This document shows positions 41,647 to 49,883 of a stretch of DNA of 64,000 bases, in pieces. Position numbers and translations under genes: made by a program. This DNA comes from Streptomyces melanogenes (GTDB lineage Bacteria; Actinomycetota; Actinomycetes; Streptomycetales; Streptomycetaceae): positions 186,001-250,000 of the forward strand of contig NZ_BMTS01000014.1 of the NCBI RefSeq assembly GCF_014649795.1. The letters run 5' to 3'. The notes beneath the pieces are model-generated. The model was not told the origin of the DNA and made no database searches. It saw only the letters and a list, made by a program, of their open reading frames with translations. How positions within the stretch are numbered: the stretch's first letter is position 1; each line of letters opens with the position of its first letter.

Positions 41647-41957
41647 GTCCTTCCGTGCACATCCGGCGACGGACCGCACAGGGGGGGACGGCCCGCCGCC
41701 GGATCTCTCGGCTTGGCGACCGATGACCGCCCTTGAGGGGGCGGCGATGGGGAGTCGGTCACCTGGGGGAGGACGCTAAACCTGGGTGACACGGGGGAGT
41801 GAAGCAAAGCTGTGAAGTGTTCTTTTCCGGCGCTCAAGTGACCGTGTGCGACCGGTCGACCGTCGAGCGGGCCCGGTTCCTGGTGCCGGTGTGACCGAAG
41901 AGCCGGGGGCCCACCTGCCCGCCGCGCCCGGACACGGGGTGGCTAGGCTCGCCAACC
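41647..41957. other. divergent control region between NlpC and membrane-protein genes
   Basis: No gene seen in these 311 bases. It holds the leftward leader of the NlpC/P60 gene, with a -10-like TTTAGCGT near 41771 on the minus strand, a hairpin CCGCCC/GGGCGG around 41726-41743, and on the right the rightward leader for the gene at 41958. Cyclic-di-AMP riboswitches often precede such hydrolase genes in actinobacteria, but I could not find their conserved GGGxGA and AACCxxGTAA elements here. Confidence 0.5.
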
Positions 41958-42311
41958 ATGGACGTACTGATCAATGTCTTCGTCGCCCTGCACATCATCG
42001 GCATCGCCTCGCTGCTCGGAGGCTTTCTGACCCAGATGAAGGCGATGGGTGCCGGGACCGCGCGGTTCGTGCCCGCCATGCTGCACGGCGCGCTGACGAT
42101 GCTGGTCACGGGCGTCGCCCTGGTCGGCCTCAACCAGGCCGACGACAACTCCGTGAACACCGCCAAGATCGGGCTGAAGCTGGCGGTCCTGGTGGTGATC
42201 CTCGGCCTGGTCTATGTGAAGCGGGACGACGAGAAGGTGGAGAAGGCGCTGTTCGGCGCGGTCGGCGGCCTCACCGTGGCGAACATCTTCATCGCGACGC
42301 TGTGGACGTGA
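41958..42311 (+). CDS. small integral membrane protein
   Basis: A 117-residue protein with four hydrophobic segments (INVFVALHIIGIASLLGGFL, LTMLVTGVALVGLN, LKLAVLVVILGLVYV, GAVGGLTVANIFIATLW). It lies between two divergently placed NlpC/P60 hydrolase genes; it shares no strand operon with either. Function unknown; no active-site residues seen. Confidence 0.6.
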   Translation: MDVLINVFVALHIIGIASLLGGFLTQMKAMGAGTARFVPAMLHGALTMLVTGVALVGLNQADDNSVNTAKIGLKLAVLVVILGLVYVKRDDEKVEKALFGAVGGLTVANIFIATLWT

Positions 42312-42324
42312 GCCGCGCCGGGGG

Positions 42325-43464
42325 TCACGCTGGGCGCACGCTCCCGTAGATCGGCATGTAGTAGATCGACTCCTCGCGGACGTACGCACCCGGCTTCGGC
42401 GCGTGGATCATCATCCCGTTGCCGATGTACATGCCGACGTGGCTGATGTCGTCGTAGAAGAACACCAGGTCACCGGGGCGCAGCTCGGCCGTGGCGACCC
42501 GGGTGCCGGCCTTCACCTGGTCCCAGGTGGTGCGCGGCAGATCGACCCCGGCGGCCTTCCAGGCGGCCTGGGTGAGCCCGGAGCAGTCGTACGAGGACGG
42601 CCCGGTCGCGCCCCACACGTACGGCTTGCCGATCTGCTCGCGGGCGAACGCGAGCGCCTTGGCGGCCTTGGTGGAGGCGGACGGGGTGCCGGTGCCCGTG
42701 CCCGGCTTCGTCGGGGGCTTCTTCGCGGCCTCCGCCGCCTTGGCCGCCTCGGCGGCCTTGCGGGCGGCCGCCTCCTGCCGCGCCGCCAGCTCCGCCGCCT
42801 TCTTCCGCGCCTCCTCGCGCTTCTTCTCCTCCAGCGCCGCCAGGCGCGCCTTCTCCTGCGCGGTGAGCGTGCTCAGCAGCGTGCGCGCGGACGCCAGCTT
42901 CGTCTGGACGTCCTGCTTGCCCGCCCGCAGCGCCTCCTGTGAGGCGGTCAGCCGCTCCAGGCCCCGGGTCGCGTCCGCGCGCTTCTTCGCGATGCCCGCC
43001 CGCTCGGTCTCGAAGTCCCGCAGCGCCTGCTCCTCGCGGCCGGTCAGCTGCTTCATCAGGTGGTTGCGGTCGAAGAACGCCTGCGGGTCGTCCGCGAGCA
43101 TCAGGGTCACGGTCGAGGCCATGCCGCCGGTGCGGTACTGCTCGGCGGCGTAGTTGCCGAGGACCCGGCGGGTGTCGTTCAGCCGGGCGGTGCCCCGGGC
43201 GACCTCGTCGAGCAGGCCGTCGACCTTCTCGCGCTGGTCGTCGGTGGCCTCCTTGGCCCGGTTGTACGACTCGGTGGCCGTGCCCGCCTGCCGGTAGAGG
43301 TCGTCCACCTTGCGCTGGACCTCCTCGACCGTCGGCTTGGGCCTGCCCGGCGCCGCGCCCGCGCTCTGGGCCAGCAGGCTCACCGAGGCGAGCGCGGCCG
43401 TGGTGATGCCGACGGCGGGAGCGGCGTTGCGAATGCGGGTGCGCGGCTTGCGATGGGAGGGCAA
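42325..43464 (-). CDS. NlpC/P60 peptidoglycan hydrolase, paralogue
   Basis: A 379-residue secreted endopeptidase, paralogous to the gene at 40555. It has a signal region (VGITTAALASVSLLAQSAGA), a long coiled coil through about residue 240 with a Lys/Ala/Glu-rich segment, and the catalytic domain: Cys in GPSSYDCSGLTQAAW, His in DDISHVGMYIG, and MIHAP. TTG at 43464 lies eight bases after AGGAGG; a GTG three codons upstream overlaps that site. Its leader also has a TAGCGT -10 box, as the paralogue does, which suggests common control. Confidence 0.9.
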   Translation of the reverse strand: MPSHRKPRTRIRNAAPAVGITTAALASVSLLAQSAGAAPGRPKPTVEEVQRKVDDLYRQAGTATESYNRAKEATDDQREKVDGLLDEVARGTARLNDTRRVLGNYAAEQYRTGGMASTVTLMLADDPQAFFDRNHLMKQLTGREEQALRDFETERAGIAKKRADATRGLERLTASQEALRAGKQDVQTKLASARTLLSTLTAQEKARLAALEEKKREEARKKAAELAARQEAAARKAAEAAKAAEAAKKPPTKPGTGTGTPSASTKAAKALAFAREQIGKPYVWGATGPSSYDCSGLTQAAWKAAGVDLPRTTWDQVKAGTRVATAELRPGDLVFFYDDISHVGMYIGNGMMIHAPKPGAYVREESIYYMPIYGSVRPA

Positions 43465-43683
43465 GGCCGACACCTCCTTCCGGATCGTTCCGGACGGGGG
43501 CGGTCCCCGGACGGGTGCGTTCCCCGGTTGAGGCGGCACGCTAGCCAACTCGCGTGGCCGCTGGGAAGGTTGATGTCCGACAGGCCCGATACATTCCCGT
43601 GACCTTTACGCTCCGTAGTCGTTGGTTCGTCTCTCCGAAGGCGGCAGCGGGCTGTCAGAGCGGGGTCCTAGACTCGGGAGACG

Positions 43684-46149
43684 ATGAGCAGCCTCTTTGA
43701 CGACAGCTTCCTGGCGGACCTCCAGCCCTCCGAGGAGGAGCACCCGCCGCCGCCCGAGGACGGTCCGGTCCGGGAGGAGGTGCCGGACGACCTGTTCCAG
43801 GGCCGTTTCGACGCACTCCCGAGCCACGACGCGTACTACCGGGACGGCGCCCCGCGCCCGGTGGTCGACCCGGCGACCCTGCTTGAGGGGCTGAACGAGA
43901 ACCAGCGCGCGGCCGTGGTCCACGCCGGCTCCCCGCTGCTCATCGTGGCCGGCGCGGGCTCCGGCAAGACCCGCGTGCTCACGCACCGCATCGCCCATCT
44001 GCTGGCCACCCGCGGCGTCCACCCCGGCCAGATCCTCGCGATCACCTTCACCAACAAGGCCGCGGGCGAGATGAAGGAGCGCGTCGAGCAGCTGGTCGGC
44101 CCGCGCGCGCACGCGATGTGGGTGATGACCTTCCACAGCGCCTGTGTGCGGATCCTGCGCCGCGAGTCCAAGAAGCTCGGCTTCACCTCGTCGTTCTCGA
44201 TCTACGACGCGGCCGACTCCAAGCGCTTGATGGCGCTGGTCTGCCGCGACCTCGACCTGGACCCCAAGAAGTTCCCGCCGAAGTCCTTCAGCGCCAAGAT
44301 CTCGAACCTGAAGAACGAGCTGATCGACGAGGAGACCTTCGCCGGCCAGGCCGTCGACGGCTTCGAGAAGACCCTGGCGCAGGCGTACGCGATGTACCAG
44401 GCGAGGCTGCGCGAGGCCAACGCGCTGGACTTCGACGACATCATCATGACGACGGTCCACCTGCTCCAGGCGTTCCCGGACGTCGCCGAGCACTACCGCC
44501 GCCGCTTCCGCCACGTGATGGTCGACGAGTACCAGGACACCAACCACGCCCAGTACACGCTGGTCCGGGAGCTGGTCGGCCCGGCCGGGCAGGACGAGGC
44601 GCCGGGCGAGCTGTGCGTGGTCGGTGACGCCGACCAGTCGATCTACGCCTTCCGGGGCGCGACGATCCGCAACATCCTCCAGTTCGAGGAGGACTACCCG
44701 GACGCGACGACGATCATGCTGGAGCAGAACTACCGCTCCACGCAGACCATCCTGTCCGCAGCCAACGCGGTCATCGAGCGCAACGAGAGCCGCCGCCCCA
44801 AGAACCTGTGGACGGACGCGGGCGCGGGCGCGCGGATCACCGGCTACGTGGCCGACACCGAGCACGACGAGGCGCAGTTCGTCGCCGACGAGATCGACCG
44901 GCTCACCGACGCGGGCGACGCCAAGGCGGGCGACGTAGCGATCTTCTACCGGACCAACGCCCAGTCCCGTGTCTTCGAAGAGATCTTCATCCGCGTCGGC
45001 CTGCCGTACAAGGTCGTCGGCGGCGTGCGCTTCTACGAGCGCAAGGAGGTCCGCGACGTCCTCGCCTATCTGCGCGTCCTCGCCAACCCGGAGGACGCGG
45101 TCCCGCTGCGCCGGATCCTCAACGTCCCCAAGCGCGGCATCGGCGACCGCGCCGAGGCGATGATCGACGCGCTGTCGCTGCGCGAGAGGATCACCTTCCC
45201 GCAGGCGCTGCGCCGCGTCGACGAGGCGTACGGAATGGCGGCCCGCTCGGCCAACGCCGTCAAGCGCTTCAACCAGCTCATGGACGACCTGCGCACGATC
45301 GTCGACTCGGGCGCGGGTCCCGCCGTCGTCCTGGAGGCGGTCCTGGAGCAGACCGGCTATCTGGCCGAGCTCCAGGCCTCCACCGACCCCCAGGACGAGA
45401 CCCGGATCGAGAACCTCCAGGAACTCGCCGCCGTGGCCCTGGAGTTCGAGCAGGCGCGCGGCGAGGCGGAGGGCGTCGACGCCGCCCCCACCCCGACCCT
45501 CGCCGAGTTCCTGGAGCAGGTGGCGCTGGTCGCCGACTCCGACCAGATCCCGGACGAGGACGAGGAGGGCTCCGGCGTCATCACGCTGATGACCCTCCAC
45601 ACCGCCAAGGGCCTGGAGTTCCCGGTGGTGTTCCTGACCGGCATGGAGGACGGCGTCTTCCCGCACATGCGCGCGCTCGGCCAGGTCAAGGAGCTGGAGG
45701 AGGAGCGCCGCCTGGCGTACGTGGGCATCACGCGCGCCCGCGAGCGGCTGTATCTGACGCGCTCCTCGATGCGCAGCGCCTGGGGCCAGCCCTCGTACAA
45801 CCCGCCGTCCCGGTTCCTGGAGGAGATCCCTGCCCAGCACCTGGACTGGAAGCGGACGGGCCCGATGGCCGCCCCGGCCGGTCCGGTCTCGGGCAAGGGC
45901 CTGGGCGGGGGCGCGGGGCTGTCCTCCTCGCGGGCGCGCTCGGGCCCCTCGGGCTTCGCGACCCGGCGCACCAGCGACAAGCCGGTGATCGCGCTGACCA
46001 TCGGCGACCGCGTCACCCACGACCAGTTCGGTCTGGGCACGGTGGTGTCGGTGACCGGTTCCGGCTCGGACGCGCAGGCGACGATCGACTTCGGCGACGA
46101 GCGCCCCAAGAAGCTGCTGCTGCGGTACGCACCGGTGGAGAAACTCTAA
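43684..46149 (+). CDS. pcrA: ATP-dependent DNA helicase PcrA/UvrD
   Basis: An 821-residue SF1A helicase with all motifs: Q motif LNENQRAAV, motif I GAGSGKTRVL, Ia TFTNKAAGEM, II VDEYQDTN, III GDADQSIYAFRGA, IV NYRST, V/VI LMTLHTAKGLEFPVVF and YVGITRARERLY. N- and C-terminal extensions (the C-terminal Tudor-like DRVTHDQFGLGTVVSV part) are as in actinobacterial PcrA. ATG at 43684. It acts in nucleotide excision repair and replication-transcription conflict, moving on ssDNA 3' to 5'. It is followed by a hairpin and convergent with the M23 gene. Confidence 0.97.
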   Translation: MSSLFDDSFLADLQPSEEEHPPPPEDGPVREEVPDDLFQGRFDALPSHDAYYRDGAPRPVVDPATLLEGLNENQRAAVVHAGSPLLIVAGAGSGKTRVLTHRIAHLLATRGVHPGQILAITFTNKAAGEMKERVEQLVGPRAHAMWVMTFHSACVRILRRESKKLGFTSSFSIYDAADSKRLMALVCRDLDLDPKKFPPKSFSAKISNLKNELIDEETFAGQAVDGFEKTLAQAYAMYQARLREANALDFDDIIMTTVHLLQAFPDVAEHYRRRFRHVMVDEYQDTNHAQYTLVRELVGPAGQDEAPGELCVVGDADQSIYAFRGATIRNILQFEEDYPDATTIMLEQNYRSTQTILSAANAVIERNESRRPKNLWTDAGAGARITGYVADTEHDEAQFVADEIDRLTDAGDAKAGDVAIFYRTNAQSRVFEEIFIRVGLPYKVVGGVRFYERKEVRDVLAYLRVLANPEDAVPLRRILNVPKRGIGDRAEAMIDALSLRERITFPQALRRVDEAYGMAARSANAVKRFNQLMDDLRTIVDSGAGPAVVLEAVLEQTGYLAELQASTDPQDETRIENLQELAAVALEFEQARGEAEGVDAAPTPTLAEFLEQVALVADSDQIPDEDEEGSGVITLMTLHTAKGLEFPVVFLTGMEDGVFPHMRALGQVKELEEERRLAYVGITRARERLYLTRSSMRSAWGQPSYNPPSRFLEEIPAQHLDWKRTGPMAAPAGPVSGKGLGGGAGLSSSRARSGPSGFATRRTSDKPVIALTIGDRVTHDQFGLGTVVSVTGSGSDAQATIDFGDERPKKLLLRYAPVEKL

Positions 46150-46169
46150 AGGGCCCTGAGCGGTACGGC

Positions 46170-46203
46170 GGATCCCCGCGTCCCTTCGGGGGCGCGGGGA
46201 TCC
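46170..46203. terminator. hairpin between pcrA and the M23 gene
   Basis: GGATCCCCGCG (46170-46180) and CGCGGGGATCC (46193-46203) make a perfect 11-bp stem around a 12-base loop. It sits between two convergent genes and could end transcription from both sides. No T-run follows, which is common in high-GC actinobacteria. Confidence 0.6.
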
Positions 46204-46231
46204 GGAAGCCGCAAATCGTTTCTGTGACTGA

Positions 46232-47629
46232 CTACGTCGGGTCGAGCCCGTGCCCGCGCAGCCACGGCAGCGGGTCTATCGGCGACCCGCCGCCGGGGCG
46301 CACCTCGAAGTGCAGGTGTGGACCGGTGGAGTTGCCCGAGTTGCCCGAGTACGCGATGACGTCACCGGCCTTGACCGGCCCCGACCGCAGCTTGGTGCTG
46401 GAGAGGTGGCAGTACCAGGTCTCGGTGCCGTCGGCGGCGGTCACTATGGCCATGTTGCCGTAGGCGCTGTTCCACTGCGTACGGATGGTGCCGTCCATCG
46501 CCGACATCACCGGAGTGCCGTACGAGACCGGGAAGTCGATGCCGGTGTGCACCGACATCCAGTTGACGCCCGCCTGGCCGAAGTACGCGCTCAGGCCCCG
46601 CTGCGCGACCGGCAGCAGGAACTTGGGGCGCGCGGCCTCCTTGCGCGCGGCCGCCTCGGCCTTGCGCTGCTTCTCCGCGGCCTGGCGGGCCTTGAGGTCG
46701 AGACGTTCCTGCGTACGGCTGGCGCGGTCGGCGAAGTTGCCCGCCTCCGCGCTGAGGTTGGCGAGCTGGGTGTCCAGCTTGCTGTTGGCGGCGACCGGCT
46801 TGACCGAGGACGGGTCGGAGGCGGTGACCGCCGTGCCGTCGTCCTTGCCCTCGCCGCCGAGCCCGCTCACCGACGCGGCCGCGACCCCGGCGACCCCCAT
46901 CACGCACACCGACGGCACGGCGACGGTGAGCAGCGCGGACCGCTTGGCCGGACTGCGCCGACGGCTGCGGCTGCCTGCGGCGGGACGGCGGGGGGCGACG
47001 GGAGCGGCGGCGACCAGGGGCTCGGCCGCGAGCCGGTCCTCCGACTCCCCTTCGGGGAGCGGGGCTTCGGCCTCGTCGGACTCCAGGTCGAGCGCGGGGA
47101 ACTGAGCGGTGCTCTCGGCCGGGGCCTCGGCGTGCTCGTGTTCCTGCTCGCTCTCGTACCCGGGCTCGTAGCCCTGCTGCTGCTCGTACGCCTCGACGCC
47201 GACGTTCCAGGCGGCCGTGTTGTACGTCCCCGTCTCGTCGTACGAACCGGCCGCGTACCCCGCGCCGGGCACGGTCCACTGCCCGGTCGTGTCGTAGGCG
47301 GCGTCGTACGCGAACGCGGTGGTCTCGAACTGCCCGGTCTGCTGCGCCTGGTTCCAGGCGCTGGCGTCCCACTGCCCGGTGACGTCGGGCCCGGCCGACT
47401 GGGCCGGGATGGTCCACTGCCCGGTGGTGTCGTACGAGGTCTGCTGCTGCGGGTACTGCTGCGCGCCGTAGGCGTTCCACTGGCCCGTGTCGTACGTACC
47501 GGTGTGATCCGTGTCGTAACCGCCGGGCAGGGCACCGAAGAGCGGGTCGGTGTTGAGGGCGCCGGTGGCGTCCGCCGTGGAATAGCCGTCGTACCCGGCG
47601 TATCCGGCGTGGGCGTGCTGGTCAGTCAC
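46232..47629 (-). CDS. M23 metallopeptidase with TGQW-repeat tail
   Basis: A 465-residue single-pass membrane protein. Residues 1 to about 150 are a Gln/Tyr/Gly-rich disordered tail with repeated TGQW/TGTY/TGQF motifs (about residues 43, 48, 69, 84, 98, 115 and 133) and YDT spacers. A basic stretch (SRSRRRSPAKRS) and a membrane helix (LLTVAVPSVCVMGVAGVAAA) follow, then an external coiled coil and a LytM/M23 domain: HTGIDFPVSYG (HxxxD) and GPHLHFEVRP (HxH), so zinc ligands are intact. GTG at 47629. It would cut peptidoglycan; the repeat tail faces the cytoplasm and may bind division or cytoskeletal partners (inference). Confidence 0.85.
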   Translation of the reverse strand: MTDQHAHAGYAGYDGYSTADATGALNTDPLFGALPGGYDTDHTGTYDTGQWNAYGAQQYPQQQTSYDTTGQWTIPAQSAGPDVTGQWDASAWNQAQQTGQFETTAFAYDAAYDTTGQWTVPGAGYAAGSYDETGTYNTAAWNVGVEAYEQQQGYEPGYESEQEHEHAEAPAESTAQFPALDLESDEAEAPLPEGESEDRLAAEPLVAAAPVAPRRPAAGSRSRRRSPAKRSALLTVAVPSVCVMGVAGVAAASVSGLGGEGKDDGTAVTASDPSSVKPVAANSKLDTQLANLSAEAGNFADRASRTQERLDLKARQAAEKQRKAEAAARKEAARPKFLLPVAQRGLSAYFGQAGVNWMSVHTGIDFPVSYGTPVMSAMDGTIRTQWNSAYGNMAIVTAADGTETWYCHLSSTKLRSGPVKAGDVIAYSGNSGNSTGPHLHFEVRPGGGSPIDPLPWLRGHGLDPT

Positions 47630-47881
47630 CAACTTCTCTCTCGCCTCGGCAACAGGACCTGGGTCCGGGGGCCCTGGGGAGGGGCTCCCGTGGGGGAAGC
47701 AGTGGCGTGACTGTACCCGGCGGTACGCGACAGCGACAATCTTCCGCAGGTTTTATTGGATGAGGAAACGGGCAATCAGCGTCTTTCGGCGGACTGCGGG
47801 CAGAGGCTTGGCCTTTCGTTCGACAATTGTTCGAGAAAACGGGTGCTGAGCGGCCCGTTCGGAGCCTCGGGCATCGACTCC

Positions 47882-48715
47882 TCAAGCGACGGAGAACGCA
47901 CCGCGCGCGTCGGCCGCTTCCTGGCCCTCCGCCTTCTCCACGGTCAAGGCCTGACATATGCCGTTCGCGACGGCCGGGTGGACCGGCAGGGCGAGGTGCC
48001 CGATCCCCGACACCCGTACGTTCTGAACGGTCAGATCGGGGTGGTCGATACGGGCCGTCTCCACCGGGACCATCAGCGTGTCGAGGTCGCTCCAGAAGCT
48101 CACGAACCGCGTCCGGCAGCCGGGGGCGGGCCGGCGCAGCTCCTCGACGACGTCGGAGCCGGGGCACATCTGGCGGACGATCGGGTGCGCGCTGATGAGC
48201 TGCGCCGAGCGGGTGCCCGCGTGCGGGGTGCCGAGCGTGACGAGCGTACGGACGCGCGCGTCGCCGCCGAGGCACTGGACGTAGTACCGGGCGATCAGAC
48301 CGCCGAGGCTGTGCCCGACGATGTCCACCTCGGCGTGTCCGGTGCGGGCGCAGATCTCCTCGATGTGGCGGCCCAGCAGCTCGGCGGCCGCGCGGATGTC
48401 GCAGGTCAGCGGCGAGTAGTTGAGCGATTCGAGGTGGCGCCAGCCGTGCCGGGACAGCGAGCGGCGCAGCAGGACGAAGACCGACCGGTTGTCGATGAAG
48501 CCGTGCAGCAGCACGACGGGCGGGCGGGCGCGCCCGGCGGTGGGCAGCTGCGGCGCCCCTTCCGGGGGCGGGTCTCTGCGCTCGGCCGCCATGCCCGAGG
48601 GATAGAGGACGAGATGGCCGGCGAGGACGGCGAGGTCGAGTGCGGTGGCGCGCAGCATCGCGGCGGAGACCCAGGCGCGGCGCAGACACAGCGGAAGGAG
48701 CGGAAAGAACTGCAC
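47882..48715 (-). CDS. secreted triacylglycerol lipase-like hydrolase
   Basis: A 277-residue alpha/beta hydrolase with a hydrophobic N terminus (FPLLPLCLRRAWVSAAM... ALDLAVLAGHLVL). Key motifs: oxyanion side VVLLHGFIDNRSVF, nucleophile Ser in DIVGHSLGGLIARYY, then a lipase-like GTPHAGTRSAQ and probably Asp in WSDLDTLMVPVE and His in SGIGHLALPV. GTG at 48715 has GGGAGGTC upstream. Lipase/esterase class is clear; the substrate is unknown. Upstream is a 380-base gap shared with the icmB-like gene. Confidence 0.85.
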   Translation of the reverse strand: MQFFPLLPLCLRRAWVSAAMLRATALDLAVLAGHLVLYPSGMAAERRDPPPEGAPQLPTAGRARPPVVLLHGFIDNRSVFVLLRRSLSRHGWRHLESLNYSPLTCDIRAAAELLGRHIEEICARTGHAEVDIVGHSLGGLIARYYVQCLGGDARVRTLVTLGTPHAGTRSAQLISAHPIVRQMCPGSDVVEELRRPAPGCRTRFVSFWSDLDTLMVPVETARIDHPDLTVQNVRVSGIGHLALPVHPAVANGICQALTVEKAEGQEAADARGAFSVA

Positions 48716-49100
48716 GGACGACCTCCCGAACGGCACGCCGGAAGGACGACTCTGTCCCCCGTGTGCCCTCATGGGGCGCCCCCGCGAAAACGCGCTCGTC
48801 CGGAACGCCGTGGGCCGGACCTCCGTGCTGTGCGGCTGACGGCACGGTGGTCCGGCGCCTTACGGTGGTCCGGCGCCTTCAGAGCGGCTCCCCTTGCAGC
48901 CGACCCGGCGGGTCCGGCCGACGAGCGGGCGGACAAACGGGTACGGCGACGCAAAACGAACATGTCCCACCGTGTGATTTCCCCCTCCCCGCCCACCGCG
49001 AAACGGCGGCGTGCGCGATGCTGTAGATAACGTTCGTTCACTTCAGTTCGTCCACTTCAGTTCGTCCACTTCAGTTTGTTCACCTCGTGTGGAGGCAGTG
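48716..49100. other. intergenic region with two tandem repeats
   Basis: No gene is seen in these 385 bases between the divergent lipase and B12-binding genes. An 18-bp unit beginning ACGGTGGTCCGG is repeated twice head to tail at 48844-48879. A 14-bp unit ending ACTTCAGTTCG is repeated three times at 49037-49078, just before the B12-binding gene. Both promoters must lie here. Confidence 0.6.
49037..49078 (+). repeat. three tandem 14-bp repeats before the B12-binding gene
   Basis: TTCACTTCAGTTCG, TCCACTTCAGTTCG and TCCACTTCAGTTTG follow one another exactly, then TTCACCTC. The unit is AT-richer than the surroundings. It ends 23 bases before the ATG at 49101. Regulatory iterons, a slippage-prone tract or a chance expansion are all possible. 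Confidence 0.7.
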
Positions 49101-49514
49101 ATGGGTGTTACCGGTCCGATCCGCGTGGTGGTGGCCAAGCCGGGGCTCGACGGGCACGACCGGGGCGCCAAGGTCATCGCGCGGGCGCTGCGCGACGCGG
49201 GCATGGAGGTCATCTACACGGGCCTGCACCAGACGCCCGAGCAGATCGTCGACACGGCCATCCAGGAGGACGCCGACGCGATCGGCCTCTCCATCCTGTC
49301 CGGCGCCCACAACACGCTCTTCGCCAAGGTCCTGGAACTCCTGAAGGAACGCGACGCGGAGGACATCAAGGTCTTCGGCGGCGGCATCATCCCCGAGGCG
49401 GACATCCCCCCGCTGAAGTCCCTCGGCGTGGCCGAAATCTTCACGCCCGGGGCGACGACGACGTCGATTGTGGAGTGGGTCAATGCGAATGTTCGTGAGG
49501 GGGCGGGGGCGTAG
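49101..49514 (+). CDS. icmB: cobalamin-binding mutase small subunit (IcmB-like)
   Basis: A 137-residue B12-binding protein. KPGLDGHDRGAKVIARALRD carries the DxHxxG cobalamin-lower-ligand motif, AIGLSILSGAHNTLF the SxL motif and VFGGGIIPE the GG motif. Alone, this is the small subunit of a mutase such as isobutyryl-CoA mutase IcmB, working with a separate large subunit; the closely similar C terminus of methylmalonyl-CoA mutase is the alternative. The ATG at 49101 follows GGAGG. An upstream in-frame GTG extension (to 49011) is not favoured. No large subunit gene is nearby. Confidence 0.85.
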   Translation: MGVTGPIRVVVAKPGLDGHDRGAKVIARALRDAGMEVIYTGLHQTPEQIVDTAIQEDADAIGLSILSGAHNTLFAKVLELLKERDAEDIKVFGGGIIPEADIPPLKSLGVAEIFTPGATTTSIVEWVNANVREGAGA

Positions 49515-49524
49515 GGGCCCGGGG

Positions 49525-49673
49525 TTCGTCTGCGGCTGAGTGGTGGGCTGGTCGCGCAGTTCCCCGCGCCCCTGAGATGCGCCCCTTCGGGACGCCCCAG
49601 GGGATTGCCGCGGAGCGGCATCTTCAGGGGCGCGGGGAACTGCGCGACCAGTTGGGGACGGCCCGCAGACGAA
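49525..49673. repeat. dispersed palindromic element, copy 1
   Basis: A long imperfect palindrome bounded by TTCGTCTGCGG and CCGCAGACGAA. Its inner arms contain GGTCGCGCAGTTCCCCGCG and the reverse CGCGGGGAACTGCGCGACC, separated by a conserved middle with AGGGGATTGCCGCGGAGCGGC. The same element is at 63073-63212. Similar structures are frequent in streptomycete intergenic regions and are non-coding. Confidence 0.8.
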
Positions 49674-49883
49674 CGCGAAGCGGGGTGCAGGGGCCGCAGG
49701 CCCCGCAACGGGGTCCGGGGCGTAGCCCCGGGAGCGCCACCTCCACCCCCACCCACCCCCGGAGGCCACGCGGCGGAGCCGTAAATGTTTCAGCGGGAAG
49801 GGGCGGGGTGGGGGGCTCACCCACCCAGTTCGGCCAGCATGGCCCCGCGCAACCGCAACGTCCCCACCAACCGCTGAAACGCC

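Noticed and set aside
41647..41780. A cyclic-di-AMP riboswitch before the NlpC/P60 gene
   Set aside because: Expected from knowledge of such leaders, but the conserved GGGxGA, AACC and GTAA elements are not visible. A covariance search would decide.
43465..43683. A riboswitch before the second NlpC/P60 gene
   Set aside because: The leader is short, with simple GC repeats (CCGTCCGG) and no conserved aptamer elements.
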